A stretch of DNA of 64,000 nt. It comes from Arthrobacter sp. AFG20 (lineage in GTDB: Bacteria > Actinomycetota > Actinomycetes > Actinomycetales > Micrococcaceae). Where the stretch lies: NCBI RefSeq assembly GCF_002892795.1, contig NZ_PJMC01000009.1:124001-188000 (forward strand), given 5' to 3'. This document shows, piece after piece, positions 49,572 through 59,115 of the stretch. The translations under genes were made by a program, and so were the position numbers. Positions within the stretch are counted from its first letter, which is position 1; each line of letters starts with the position of its first letter. The notes under the pieces are model-generated. The model was not told where the DNA came from. It was given only the letters and a program-made list of their open reading frames with translations, and made no database searches.

Positions 49572-51347
49572 TCAGCCCTGGCTTTTTAGGCCCGGGAAAT
49601 CCGTTTCGGAGTATTCCCTGCCCAGACCGAGGGGGACGCCGGCCGCCCCGTGTTGGGTGCCGGCCGCGTGGCGCAGCTCCTCGCTGTGCCTCAGCTCTAC
49701 CCGGCGGATTTTTCCCGAAATGGTTTTCGGCAGCTCGGCGAACTCAAGCCTGCGGATGCGCTTGAACGGCGCCAGGTGGTCGCGGCAGTAGCGCAGGATT
49801 TCCTCGGCGAGCTCGGGTCCCGGTTCGTGGCCGGCAGCGAGCACCACAAATGCCTTGGGCACGGACAGCTTCAGCGGGTCGGGGGAGGGGACGACGGCGG
49901 CCTCCGCCACCGCCGGGTGCTCGATGAGCACGCTCTCCAGCTCGAACGGGGAGAGCCGGTAGTCGGAGGACTTGAAGACGTCGTCGTCCCGGCCCACGTA
50001 CGTTATGACGCCGTGCTCGTCCCGGCTGGCCATGTCGCCCGTGTGGTAATAGCCGCCGCGGAACGCCTCCGCCGTCTTCTCCGGGTCGCCGTAATACGAC
50101 TTCATCAGCCCGGCCGGGCGGGGATCCAGGCGCAGGCAGAGCTCGCCGTCGTCCGCTTCCTCTCCCGTCACGGGATCGATGAGGACCACGTCGTACCCCG
50201 GCAGGGGCTGGCCCATGGCGCCAATCTTGACGGGCTGGGCGGGGGTGTTGGCCACCTGCACCGTGGTCTCGGTCTGGCCGAAGCCGTCGCGGATGGTCTG
50301 GCCCCAGGCGCGCTGGACTTGGCCGATGACCTCCGCGTTGAGCGGCTCGCCAGCGGAAACAACCTTGGTGGGCGGGTTTTTGAGGAGGCTCAGGTCGGCC
50401 TGGATGAGCATCCGCCAGACGGTGGGCGGAGCGCAGAAGCTGGTGACCTTCTCCTGGTCCATCTGCTCCATCAGGGCCCTGGCATCGAAGCGTTCGTAGT
50501 TGTAGACGAACACGCAGGCCTCCGCAATCCACGGGGCGAACAGGTTGGACCAGGCGTGTTTTGCCCAGCCCGGAGAGGCCACGTTGAGGTGCACGTCGCC
50601 CGGCTCCAGGCCTATCCAGTACATCGTGGACAGGTGGCCCACCGGGTAGGACGTGTGCGTGTGTTCCACGAGCTTGGCCTTGGAGGTGGTGCCCGAGGTG
50701 AAGTAGAGGAGCAGGGTTTCGTCCGCCAGAGTGGGTGCGTCAGGGGTGAAGTCGCTGGGGGAGGCGGTGGAATCCGCGTACTGCAGCGCCTCCGCAGTGG
50801 CGGCACCGTCGCCGGGGCTTGCGCTGCCGCTCGTGCCGGCGTCGGGAATTCCGATAAGCCGGTAGCGGCCTGGCACCTCGGTAAACTTGCCGAGGTTTGA
50901 ACTGCCGACGGCGGCCCAGCCCGCTTCCCCGCGCTCTACCCGGTCCTTCAGGTCGGCGGGACCCATGAGGGTGGTGGTGGGGATCAGCACGATGCCAAGC
51001 TTGATGCCGGCCAGCACGAGTTCCCACAGTTCCACCTGGTTGCCCAGCATGATGATCATGCGGTCGCCGCGCTTCACACCCTGGCTGCGGAGCCAGTTGG
51101 CCACCTGGTTGGACCGGACCGACAGTTCGGCGAAGCTGCGTCGGGTGGCCGCGCCGTCCTGTTCGACGATCACAAGCGCCGGGTTGGCGCCGCTGGCAGG
51201 ATCGGCGGCTATGGCGTCAAACCAGTCGAGTGCGAAGTTGAACTCCGCGGGCCGCGGCCATTCGAAGCTGGCCCTCGCCTGGCGGTAGTCCTGGCGCAAA
51301 GCGAGCAGCTGGTCGCGTGCGGCTCGGAAGTCGTCGGTGGCTGTCAT
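49572..51347 (-). CDS. Acyl-CoA synthetase (AMP-forming)
   Basis: 591 residues of the ANL superfamily. P-loop-like motif LLYFTSGTTSKAKLVEHTHT (the usual TSGTTGxPK reads SGTTSKAK), A5 DGFGQTETTVQVAN, A7 YYHTGDMASRDEHGVITYVG, A8 RDDDVFKSSDYRLSPFELE, and the A10 Lys in PKTISGKIRRVEL. It is close to medium-chain or aromatic acyl-CoA synthetases. It activates a carboxylic acid whose CoA ester the divergent dehydrogenase would oxidise. Confidence 0.92.
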   Translation of the reverse strand: MTATDDFRAARDQLLALRQDYRQARASFEWPRPAEFNFALDWFDAIAADPASGANPALVIVEQDGAATRRSFAELSVRSNQVANWLRSQGVKRGDRMIIMLGNQVELWELVLAGIKLGIVLIPTTTLMGPADLKDRVERGEAGWAAVGSSNLGKFTEVPGRYRLIGIPDAGTSGSASPGDGAATAEALQYADSTASPSDFTPDAPTLADETLLLYFTSGTTSKAKLVEHTHTSYPVGHLSTMYWIGLEPGDVHLNVASPGWAKHAWSNLFAPWIAEACVFVYNYERFDARALMEQMDQEKVTSFCAPPTVWRMLIQADLSLLKNPPTKVVSAGEPLNAEVIGQVQRAWGQTIRDGFGQTETTVQVANTPAQPVKIGAMGQPLPGYDVVLIDPVTGEEADDGELCLRLDPRPAGLMKSYYGDPEKTAEAFRGGYYHTGDMASRDEHGVITYVGRDDDVFKSSDYRLSPFELESVLIEHPAVAEAAVVPSPDPLKLSVPKAFVVLAAGHEPGPELAEEILRYCRDHLAPFKRIRRLEFAELPKTISGKIRRVELRHSEELRHAAGTQHGAAGVPLGLGREYSETDFPGLKSQG

Positions 51348-51372
51348 GGGGGCCTTTCGCCTGGGGATTCAC

Positions 51373-51410
51373 GTCCTAGTGATCCACATCACTGTGCAAT
51401 ATACTAGGAC
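51373..51410. promoter_or_regulatory. Nested palindromes in the synthetase/dehydrogenase divergon
   Basis: GTCCTAGT (51373-51380) and ACTAGGAC (51403-51410) form 8-base arms, a MarR-like layout. Between them, AGTGATCCACATCACT (51378-51393) is a GTGA-N6-TCAC palindrome like a CRP/FNR site. TATACT at 51400-51405 may be the -10 box of the dehydrogenase. Confidence 0.6.
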
Positions 51411-51440
51411 ATCCAACGGTTTGGAAGAGCGAAGGGACCT

Positions 51441-52667
51441 ATGCCCGTGCAGCCACAAGGACGTGACAACGGACAGCCCGCAACGGCAGGGAAAACGGGG
51501 AGTATGGCGCCGCCGTTTGCCGATGCGGATCTCATGTATGTTGCGGACCTGCTTCCGCCGGCCGAGCGGATCCGCTATCTCGAAATCCGGGACTTCCTGC
51601 AGTCCAGGGTCCGGGCCCAGTCCATCGAATACTGGAACCGGGAAGAGTTCCCGTTTGGGTTGCTCGCGGAGCTGGGGAAGCACGGACTTGGCGGGCTGCA
51701 GACGGACGGGACATCCACGCTCTTCAAGGGGCTCATGTACGTTGAGGTGGCCCGCGCCGACGTCTCCCTGTCGGCACTGGTGGGCATCCACAACGAACTG
51801 ATCGTCGGCATGATCCACGCCCTGGGGTCGGAGGAGCAGAAGCAGCGGTGGCTGCCGGGACTGACCGCCTTCACGCAGCTGGGAGCCTTCGCATTGACCG
51901 AGCCGGAGCACGGCTCGGACATCGCCGGCGGGCTGGCTACCACGGCCCGGCTGGAGGACGGCGAGTGGGTCATCGACGGGGCCAAGCGGTGGATAGGCGC
52001 CGGAACCATCGCCGACTTTGCGCTTGTGTGGGCCCGGGACGCGGCCGACCAGCAGATCAAGGGCTTCATTGTTGAAACGGACCGCCCCGGCTACACGGCC
52101 ACCAAGATCAGCAACAAGATCGGGCTCCGGATCATGCAGAACGCCGATATCCAGCTGGACGGCGTCCGCATTCCGGAGACCAACATGCTGCCCGGCGCCA
52201 CGGATTTCACCAAGGCCAACGAACTGCTCAGGGATTCCCGGGCCTGGGTGGGCTGGCAGGCAGCGGGGATTCAGCTCGCGGCCTTTGACGTTGCCCGCTC
52301 CTATTCGCTGCAGCGCCGCCAGTTCGGCAAGGAGCTGGCACGCTTCCAGCTCATCCAGCAGCAGCTCGCCGAGATCCTCGGCAATGCATCGGCCTCGCTG
52401 GCCCTGATGGCACAACTGGCCCGAATCCAGGAGGAGGGCAGGCTGGAAATGGCCCAGGCGGCCATGGCCAAGGCCACCACCACCCGGCTGGCCCGTGCCT
52501 CTGTGGCGATGGGACGCTCGCTGCTGGGCGGCAACGGCATCAGCAGCGACTTCGAGATGGGGAAACTCTTCGGAGACGCCGAGATCCTCTACACCTACGA
52601 GGGCAGCTACGAAATCAATTCCCTGATTGTGGCCCGGGCCGTGACAGGAAAATCGGCCTTCGTCTAG
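51441..52667 (+). CDS. Acyl-CoA dehydrogenase (glutaryl-CoA dehydrogenase-like)
   Basis: 408 residues, FAD enzyme. LGAFALTEPEHGSDIAGGLA and GEWVIDGAKRWIGAGTIADF form the substrate and flavin loops, RRQFGKELARFQLIQQQLAE lies in the C-terminal helices, and YTYEGSYEINSLIVARAVTG puts the catalytic Glu at the glutaryl-CoA/ACX4-type position. It oxidises an acyl-CoA from the divergent synthetase. ATG after GAAGGGA. Confidence 0.93.
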   Translation: MPVQPQGRDNGQPATAGKTGSMAPPFADADLMYVADLLPPAERIRYLEIRDFLQSRVRAQSIEYWNREEFPFGLLAELGKHGLGGLQTDGTSTLFKGLMYVEVARADVSLSALVGIHNELIVGMIHALGSEEQKQRWLPGLTAFTQLGAFALTEPEHGSDIAGGLATTARLEDGEWVIDGAKRWIGAGTIADFALVWARDAADQQIKGFIVETDRPGYTATKISNKIGLRIMQNADIQLDGVRIPETNMLPGATDFTKANELLRDSRAWVGWQAAGIQLAAFDVARSYSLQRRQFGKELARFQLIQQQLAEILGNASASLALMAQLARIQEEGRLEMAQAAMAKATTTRLARASVAMGRSLLGGNGISSDFEMGKLFGDAEILYTYEGSYEINSLIVARAVTGKSAFV

Positions 52668-52675
52668 GGGCAGTT

Positions 52676-53263
52676 CTAAGCGGCCAGCGCGGCAGCTTTC
52701 CGCGCTGCTGCCTCCAGTTGCTCCACGTAGGCGGCCTGCTCGGCCGTGCCACGCTGTGGAAGGTTGGGGTCACTCGGGCCCTGCCCGGCGGAGCCGTCGA
52801 TGAGTTCGCGGATGATGTCCGCGTGTCCCAGGTGCTGCGCCGTCTCGGCACACATGTGTACCAGCATCTGGTGCAGGGTCACGTTCCTACGTTCCTCCCG
52901 CCACCAGGGCACAACGCCGGGAGCGTCCAGGGGCAACGCTTCGATGGTGGCATCGGTGTGCGCCGCCGAGAAGTGGTGCAGCTCGACGATCTCGGCACGC
53001 GTCTGCTCCGGGGTGGCCCACATGTCTGCGTCCGGTTCGGCCCCGTCGGCGAACCAGGGCAGCACCCGGCCACTGGGCCGGCCGAACACCTCGCCGAAGT
53101 AGTCCAGTTCCACGCTGGCCACGTGCTTGACCAGGCCCAGGAGATTGGTGCCGGTGGGCGTCATCGGCCGGCGGACGTCGTACTCACCCAGGCCGTCGAG
53201 CTTGGCGAGGAGCTGGGCGCGCCGCGTCCGGAGGTAATGGTGCAGGGTCGCTTTTTCATCCAT
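52676..53263 (-). CDS. DinB family protein
   Basis: 195 residues, four-helix bundle. MDEKATLHHYLRTRRAQLLA, NLLGLVKHVASVELDYFGEV (first His), and LVHMCAETAQHLGHADIIRE (later His pair) fit the three-His metal site of DinB/YfiT proteins. Such proteins act in thiol transferase or damage-related roles. Convergent with the acyl-CoA dehydrogenase, eight bases apart. Confidence 0.9.
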   Translation of the reverse strand: MDEKATLHHYLRTRRAQLLAKLDGLGEYDVRRPMTPTGTNLLGLVKHVASVELDYFGEVFGRPSGRVLPWFADGAEPDADMWATPEQTRAEIVELHHFSAAHTDATIEALPLDAPGVVPWWREERRNVTLHQMLVHMCAETAQHLGHADIIRELIDGSAGQGPSDPNLPQRGTAEQAAYVEQLEAAARKAAALAA

Positions 53264-53335
53264 GGCGGCACTCTACCGGGCAGCCCGGCAAAGACGGCGG
53301 GCATTTCTGCAAATCAGCCGGGCTGAAAACCAAAA

Positions 53336-53370
53336 ACTCCCCTGTGCGTGCGAGGCACGGACAGGGGAGT
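53336..53370 (-). terminator. Terminator of the cold-shock gene
   Basis: ACTCCCCTGT and ACAGGGGAGT form a 10-bp stem with a 15-base loop; on the minus strand it is followed by TTTTTGG. Confidence 0.88.
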
Positions 53371-53383
53371 CTTTGGAAAGCCG

Positions 53384-53587
53384 TTACAGCGGGCGAATGT
53401 TCTCTGCCTGCGGACCCTTGGGGCCCTGGGTCACCTCGAACTCGACCTTCTGGTTTTCATCCAGGGAGCGGTAACCGCTGCTGGCAATTGCTGAGTAGTG
53501 TGCGAATACATCTGCTGATCCATCATCCGGAGCGATGAAGCCGAAGCCCTTTTCGGCGTTGAACCATTTAACTGTGCCTGTTGCCAT
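53384..53587 (-). CDS. Cold shock protein (CspA family)
   Basis: 67 residues, single S1-like OB fold. RNP1 is KGFGFIAP and RNP2 is VFAHYS, with the surface aromatics in [14 protein letters not shown]. It binds single-stranded RNA and DNA and melts structure at low temperature. ATG follows AAAGGAAG. Ends before the hairpin at 53336-53370. Confidence 0.97.
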   Translation of the reverse strand: MATGTVKWFNAEKGFGFIAPDDGSADVFAHYSAIASSGYRSLDENQKVEFEVTQGPKGPQAENIRPL

Positions 53588-53736
53588 TGCTACTTCCTTT
53601 GTAACCCTTTTTCTGGTCCTGCTCCGACAGCAGGCAGACGCGGAAATTGTTCTCCGCTGTCTCCAACCTATGGGCCATCCGCCGGGCGTGCAATAGTTGC
53701 CGTCATCAGGAGTCCCACCTGTAACTGGAGATTCAG

Positions 53737-53757
53737 TCTCCGAACCTCGTTCGGAGA
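53737..53757 (-). terminator. Hairpin downstream of the ABM-like gene
   Basis: TCTCCGAAC and GTTCGGAGA pair perfectly over 9 bases around a 3-base loop, 16 bases beyond the stop. No T-run. Confidence 0.55.
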
Positions 53758-53773
53758 GGCTGTTTCCCCCCGT

Positions 53774-54094
53774 CTAGGCTGTGCTGCCCGGCTCCTGGCC
53801 GGTGTCCTCCCACTGCACGTCGAGATTGCGGAAAACCGGGGGTCCGTCACACAGGGCCGCCATCTGCGCGGCGAAGTCGGACGTCTCAGGCCGGTTGGAA
53901 TTCTCCATCGCCGACTCGTAGGAGTCGAATTCCACGATGGTGAAGTATGTCCCGGGACGGTCGCGGTCCGCCGTGGCGGTGATGCGGCGAAACGTGGGTG
54001 TGGTGGTTCCCTCGGTTCTCGACGGGCGGCCCAGCGCTTCGACCTCCTCGATACGTGAGGTCTGGAATTCAATGATTTGCACAAACCCGGCCAT
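53774..54094 (-). CDS. ABM-like small protein
   Basis: 106 residues, ferredoxin-like dimer fold suggested by VQIIEFQTSRIEEVEALGRP, GTYFTIVEFDSYESAMENSN and FAAQMAALCDGPPVFRNLDV. It resembles small monooxygenase-like ABM proteins without a clear catalytic residue. ATG at 54094 with AAGGAG eight bases before it; the frame is open to 54160. Confidence 0.7.
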   Translation of the reverse strand: MAGFVQIIEFQTSRIEEVEALGRPSRTEGTTTPTFRRITATADRDRPGTYFTIVEFDSYESAMENSNRPETSDFAAQMAALCDGPPVFRNLDVQWEDTGQEPGSTA

Positions 54095-54174
54095 GACTGC
54101 TCCTTGACGGCGGTGGTGACTGATGCCGCTCACGGTAGACCCGGCGCCGGGCCCGCGCAACCGTTATGCGGCTG

Positions 54175-54801
54175 CTAGCGCATCCCCTCCCGGCGGATGG
54201 CGGTGGCGATGGCCGCGGCCCTCGTTTCCACACCCAGTTTGGCGTAGATGTGGGCGAGATGGGTCTTGACGGTGGCCTCCGAAATGAACAGCCGCTGCCC
54301 CAGCTCCCTGTTGCTGAGCCCCTCGGTAAGGAGGCTCAGCAGCTCGGCCTCCCGCGGCGTCAGCACCTCGTCAGGGTTGCGCAGCTGCTGGAACAGGCGG
54401 GAGGCCACCGGCGGGCTCATGACACTTTTGCCCTGGACGGCGCCCCGGACGGCGGCGAAGATCTCCTCGGGCGCGGCGTCCTTGAGGAGGTAGCCCATGG
54501 CCCCGGCATCCACTGCCCGGACAATGTCGGCGTCAGAATCGTACGTGGTGAACACCAGCACGGCCTGCCTGCGGTTGCGCTCGCGGAGCTTCCGGATCGC
54601 CTCGATCCCGTCCATGCCCGGGCCCATGGCCAGGTCCATCACCACGACGTCTGGGGCGTGCCCTTCCACAGCCGCCAGGGCTTCCTCGCCCGAGGACGCC
54701 TCCGCCACCACCTCTATGTCCGGCTGCGTCCCCAGCAGGGCCTTCAGCCCGCTGCGGACCACGAGATGGTCGTCAACGAGGAGCACGGTGATGACGCTCA
54801 T
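54175..54801 (-). CDS. NarL/LuxR-type response regulator
   Basis: 208 residues. Receiver domain with ITVLLVDDHLVVRSGLKALL and the phospho-acceptor Asp in DVVVMDLAMGPGMDGIEAIR; C-terminal LuxR HTH LTPREAELLSLLTEGLSNRE, LGQRLFISEATVKTHLAHIY. Start overlaps the kinase stop by ATGA. Together with the kinase and HbpS-like protein it resembles SenS/SenR. Confidence 0.95.
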   Translation of the reverse strand: MSVITVLLVDDHLVVRSGLKALLGTQPDIEVVAEASSGEEALAAVEGHAPDVVVMDLAMGPGMDGIEAIRKLRERNRRQAVLVFTTYDSDADIVRAVDAGAMGYLLKDAAPEEIFAAVRGAVQGKSVMSPPVASRLFQQLRNPDEVLTPREAELLSLLTEGLSNRELGQRLFISEATVKTHLAHIYAKLGVETRAAAIATAIRREGMR

Positions 54802-55994
54802 TCGTCCCCCTTTACCGGCAGCTGGGCCGCCACAACAGTTCCCTCGCCCGGGGCGCTTTCCAGCGAGAAGGTGCCGCCCAGCTGCTCCACCCGCTGCCGC
54901 ATGGCCCGCAGTCCGTATCCACCGGCGTCCGACGGCGGGGCTACCGCCGCCCGATCGAAGCCCGTGCCGTCGTCGTAAATGTCCAGCGTGACCGCATCCG
55001 GCAGGAAGCCGAGGGTGATGGTGGTGGTCTCCGCGGAGGCGTGCAGCTTGATGTTCGCGGTGGCGCTCTGCACCATCCTGAGAAGGGCATGGCGGACCTC
55101 GCCGGCCACTTCCCGGGGTTCGCCGGTGACCAGCAGTCTGGCGTCCGGCACGTACTGCGACGCGGCCTGGAGCAGGGCGTCCGGCAGCGGGGAGGCGTCG
55201 AGGCCGGGGGAAGCCAGTTCGTGGACCAGGCTGCGGGTGTCGGAGAGGTTCCGGCGCAACAGTTCGCTGGCCTGCCGAAGATCCTGCCGGGACGCCGGCT
55301 CCGGCCAGGCACGGTTCGCGGCCTCGAGCAGGAGCAGGCTGCTGGCGAGGCCCTGGGTCACGGTGTCGTGGATCTCCCGGGAGACGCGCTCACGCTCCGC
55401 GATGGTGCCCGCCCGGCGCTCGCTCGCCGCCAGTTGCCGCTGGGCGAGTGAGACTTCGTGATGCAGTCGCCGCTGCTCGGCGGCGTCGTGCTCGATGCGG
55501 TCGTAGATCAGCGTCAGCAGGACGCCGACGGCGAGCGGTCCCAGGAGCATCGCCAGATCAGTGCCGTCGCTGAGCCGGAACAAGCCCGCGGCGGTTGCTG
55601 CCGCCGTCGCCCCCGCCGCCGCGTAGGCGACCGCCCCGGTGAAGGCGATGCGGCACAGGAAGAACAGCGCAAACGAGCACCAGGCGAAGCTGGGGGCGGA
55701 GACCACCAGGACGGCCCAGACGGCGACCAGGACGAACATCCACAGTGCCCAGGGGCGCCGGTGCTGGGCGAGCACGGCGATGACGGCGTACAGGGCGCAG
55801 GCGGCGGCCGCCAGCGCGAGGACAAGCAGGTTGTCCTGGGCGCTGTGCCGCATCACGTATCGCACCACGGAAGCCACGATGAGCACGGCGAATCCCAGAT
55901 GGACCGCGGCGTCGATCCGTCCCAGCCGGCTGCCCGGAACATGGCCGGTGCGTGCGGGAAGTAGTTCCGGTGCAGTGGGGGCGGTGGAGGGCAT
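54798..55994 (-). CDS. Sensor histidine kinase (HisKA_3, SenS-like)
   Basis: About 398 residues. Five or so N-terminal membrane segments (HLGFAVLIVASVVRYVMRHS; LWMFVLVAVWAVLVVSAPSF; SFALFFLCRIAFTGAVAYAA), a linker coiled coil, the H-box RERVSREIHDTVTQGLASSL and a C-terminal ATPase with GGYGLRAMRQRVEQLGG. ATG at 55994 gives a normal start; the frame is open to 56048. It is divergent from the HbpS-like gene. Confidence 0.92.
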   Translation of the reverse strand: MPSTAPTAPELLPARTGHVPGSRLGRIDAAVHLGFAVLIVASVVRYVMRHSAQDNLLVLALAAAACALYAVIAVLAQHRRPWALWMFVLVAVWAVLVVSAPSFAWCSFALFFLCRIAFTGAVAYAAAGATAAATAAGLFRLSDGTDLAMLLGPLAVGVLLTLIYDRIEHDAAEQRRLHHEVSLAQRQLAASERRAGTIAERERVSREIHDTVTQGLASSLLLLEAANRAWPEPASRQDLRQASELLRRNLSDTRSLVHELASPGLDASPLPDALLQAASQYVPDARLLVTGEPREVAGEVRHALLRMVQSATANIKLHASAETTTITLGFLPDAVTLDIYDDGTGFDRAAVAPPSDAGGYGLRAMRQRVEQLGGTFSLESAPGEGTVVAAQLPVKGDE

Positions 55995-56214
55995 GGGCGG
56001 GTCCGGTTCCGGTGGGAGACGTGCTAGAAACCATGCTATTGCCCACACCGTTGCTGGTCTCTCAGCCTTTTGGCTGATACCGCCAGCCGGAAGTACGAGC
56101 CGGTCTCAACTGATGGCCTGATGCGCCCGCGGCGGCACAGGTTCACCATGGAAATGTAGCCGTTTGGCTGCCCGGAAACATGGGCTGCGCCCCGCTTATC
56201 GAAGGAGAACCACC

Positions 56215-56796
56215 GTGAAGAAGTCCCAGAAGATTTTTGCCGCCGCGGCGGCCGGAGCGCTCGCCATCACCGCCGGTGCCGCCGCCGTCACCAATTCGGG
56301 ATCAGGGCCTTCCCCCGCAGCGGCTTCGGTCCAGCCCGCGGCGGCTGTGCCCGCCGCGGATGTCCAGCCAGGTGCGGACAACGTCGTCGCCCAGAACCGG
56401 ATCACCGTTGGCGCCTCGGCGAAGGCAGTGGGCGCAGCCCTCGCCAAGTGCCAGGCGGACAAGTTGCCGTTCGTCACGGTGGCCCTGGTGGACCGGTTCG
56501 GCACCGTCCAGGCCGTGCTGCGTGGCGACAACGCCGCCGAGCACACCATCGAGTCTGCCAAGCGCAAGGCGTACACGGCCGCAGCGTTCGGCAGCCCAAC
56601 CAGTGAACTCGCCAAGCGCATCTCCGGCAACGGGCCGAGCATCGCTGACCTTCCCGGCACTCTGTTCCTCCCGGGCGGTGTCCCGCTGAAGGTGAACGGT
56701 GTCTCCGTGGCGGGCATCGGCGTTGGTGGCGCCCCCGACGGAAAGCTGGACGAAGCCTGCGCCGAGGCCGGCGCCGCCGTGATCGCCGCCAAGTAG
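56215..56796 (+). CDS. HbpS/GlcG-like secreted protein
   Basis: 193 residues. Signal peptide (KKSQKIFAAAAAGALAITAG), a Pro/Ala linker, then the GlcG/HbpS fold: PFVTVALVDRFGTVQAVLRG, AAEHTIESAKRKAYTAAAFG, LFLPGGVPLKVNGVSVAGIG and DEACAEAGAA. In Streptomyces, HbpS binds haem outside the cell and talks to SenS. GTG after AAGGAG. Divergent from the kinase/response regulator pair, which argues for the same role here. Confidence 0.88.
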   Translation: MKKSQKIFAAAAAGALAITAGAAAVTNSGSGPSPAAASVQPAAAVPAADVQPGADNVVAQNRITVGASAKAVGAALAKCQADKLPFVTVALVDRFGTVQAVLRGDNAAEHTIESAKRKAYTAAAFGSPTSELAKRISGNGPSIADLPGTLFLPGGVPLKVNGVSVAGIGVGGAPDGKLDEACAEAGAAVIAAK

Positions 56797-56806
56797 GTTG
56801 CGGACT

Positions 56807-57550
56807 GTGGTTGGAGACGGATACGACGGCGGCCGGCCGGCGGCCGCTCTTCCGCTCGCGGGCCTGGCAGTGCTGGTGGCGTCCCTGCTGGCGGGGTGCG
56901 CCGGCGGCTCCTCTGCCGGGGGTCCGGCCCCAGCCAGTTCGAGCCATGGAAGTTCGGGAAGCCCGACGACGGCGGGCGGTTCCGTAGTGACCGGAACTGT
57001 GCGGCCGCCGTCGTCCGCTCCCGCCGCTTCACGTCCCTCCCTGTCCCCGGCTGAGCAGCAGACGCTGGACCGGCGGCTGGTCCTGGCCGCGAAAGCCAAC
57101 GACGTGGCGCTCGTGGCCCAGCTGATCCGGGAAGGCGGGAACGTCAACGCCAAGGACTCCATCCAGGATTCGGCCTTCCTGTACGCGGGCGCCGAGGGCT
57201 TCAACGAGATTCTCCGGCTTACCCTGGCCCACGGTGCGGACGTCAGGAGCACCAACCGTTTCGGCGGTACCGCCCTGATCCCGGCCAGCGAGCACGGACA
57301 TGTGGAGACAGTACGGATCCTCATCGCCGCCGGCGTCCCCGTCAATCACGTCAACAAGCTCGGCTGGACCGCGATGCAGGAAGCCATCCTCCTGAACAAC
57401 GGAGGTCCGAGGCAGCAGGAGGTGGTGCGGCAGCTGCTGGACGCCGGGGCGGACCCCAACATCCGCGACCCGCAGGGCCGGACGGCTGTGGAGAATGCCG
57501 AGCGGCTGGGCTTCGCGGAGATCGCCCGGCTTATCGGGTCGCGGAGCTGA
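56807..57550 (+). CDS. Ankyrin-repeat lipoprotein
   Basis: About 247 residues. Lipobox LLAGCAGG, a Ser/Pro linker, then four ankyrin repeats: LVLAAKANDVALVAQLIREG, TALIPASEHGHVETVRILIA, AGVPVNHVNKLGWTAMQEAI, VRQLLDAGADPNIRDPQGRT. It is displayed outside the cell on the membrane. GTG at 56807 is used; TTG at 56798 also possible. It follows the HbpS-like gene after ten bases. Confidence 0.85.
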   Translation: MVGDGYDGGRPAAALPLAGLAVLVASLLAGCAGGSSAGGPAPASSSHGSSGSPTTAGGSVVTGTVRPPSSAPAASRPSLSPAEQQTLDRRLVLAAKANDVALVAQLIREGGNVNAKDSIQDSAFLYAGAEGFNEILRLTLAHGADVRSTNRFGGTALIPASEHGHVETVRILIAAGVPVNHVNKLGWTAMQEAILLNNGGPRQQEVVRQLLDAGADPNIRDPQGRTAVENAERLGFAEIARLIGSRS

Positions 57551-57620
57551 CGGTGTCGAACTGGCCCGGCTTTGGTACCGTCAGCCGCCAGGGTTTGGCC
57601 GTTTCACCAAGCCCACGGCG

Positions 57621-58292
<672 letters not shown>

Positions 58293-58356
58293 CACGGGAA
58301 TCTCCTTGGGGTCTAAAAGTCGGGTCAAAAAGGGGGCTTAGGTGTCCGTTCGCGCT

Positions 58357-59073
58357 TTAGGCGCTGATCCGCTCGACGACGGGGCGGACGGTGCGCTGTT
58401 CGATGTCCTTGATCCTGTTGCTGGCCTGGACCAGGTGCTGGACGTAGACGCCGGGCGTGACGATGTGGTTCGGGTCCAGCGCGCCGGGTTCGACGATGAC
58501 CTCTGTCTCGGCGACGGTGACGGCCCCGGCGGTGGCGACCACCGGATTGAAGTTCCGGGCGGTGTGGCGGTAGATGAGGTTGCCGTCCGTGTCGGCCGTG
58601 TGGGCGTGGACCAGCGCGACGTCGGCGAGGATGGCGCGCTCCCGGACGTATGTTTCGCCGTCGAACACCTCGTGCGGCTTGCCTTCGGCCACCAGGGTGC
58701 CCACGCCGGTTTTGGTGTAGAACGCGGGGATGCCGGCGCCGCCGGCGCGCAGCCGCTCGGCCAGGGTGCCCTGCGGGGTGAACTCCACCTCCAGGACGCC
58801 GGCGAGGTACTGCTCCGCGAACAGTTTGTTTTCGCCGACGTAGGAGGCGATGACCTTGCGGACCTGCCCGGCCTCGATCAGGATGCCCAGGCCCTTGCCG
58901 TCAACGCCCATGTTGTTGGACACCACGGTCAGATCCTTGACGCCTGAAGCGCGCACGGCCTCGATCAGGTCAGCGGGGATGCCGCTCAATCCGAATCCGC
59001 CCACGGCAAGGGTGATCCCGTCCCGCAGGACATCGTGCAGGGCCTCGGCGGCACCGGATTTCAGTTTGGACAT
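58357..59073 (-). CDS. 3-oxoacid CoA-transferase subunit A
   Basis: 238 residues of the A subunit: GITLAVGGFGLSGIPADLIE, LTVVSNNMGVDGKGLGILIE, GGAGIPAFYTKTGVGTLVAE and NFNPVVATAGAVTVAETEVI. ATG at 59073 follows GAGGAGA. Divergent from the IclR regulator, with operators between. Whether the substrate is acetoacetate or 3-oxoadipate cannot be read; no other protocatechuate gene is near. Confidence 0.95.
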   Translation of the reverse strand: MSKLKSGAAEALHDVLRDGITLAVGGFGLSGIPADLIEAVRASGVKDLTVVSNNMGVDGKGLGILIEAGQVRKVIASYVGENKLFAEQYLAGVLEVEFTPQGTLAERLRAGGAGIPAFYTKTGVGTLVAEGKPHEVFDGETYVRERAILADVALVHAHTADTDGNLIYRHTARNFNPVVATAGAVTVAETEVIVEPGALDPNHIVTPGVYVQHLVQASNRIKDIEQRTVRPVVERISA

Positions 59074-59100
59074 CGCATCTCCTCGTTGAGCTGACTCGGG

Positions 59101-59115
59101 GTCCACTTTATGGAC
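59101..59115. promoter_or_regulatory. Candidate IclR operator (CoA-transferase side)
   Basis: GTCCACTTTATGGAC is an inverted repeat, 27 bases upstream of subunit A. A close copy is at 59220-59234. Confidence 0.6.

Noticed and set aside
56049..56100. Hairpin CTCAGCC-TTTT-GGCTGAT looking like a structured RNA start
   Set aside because: Short, single and without conserved partner; the likeness to a eukaryotic snRNA end is coincidence.
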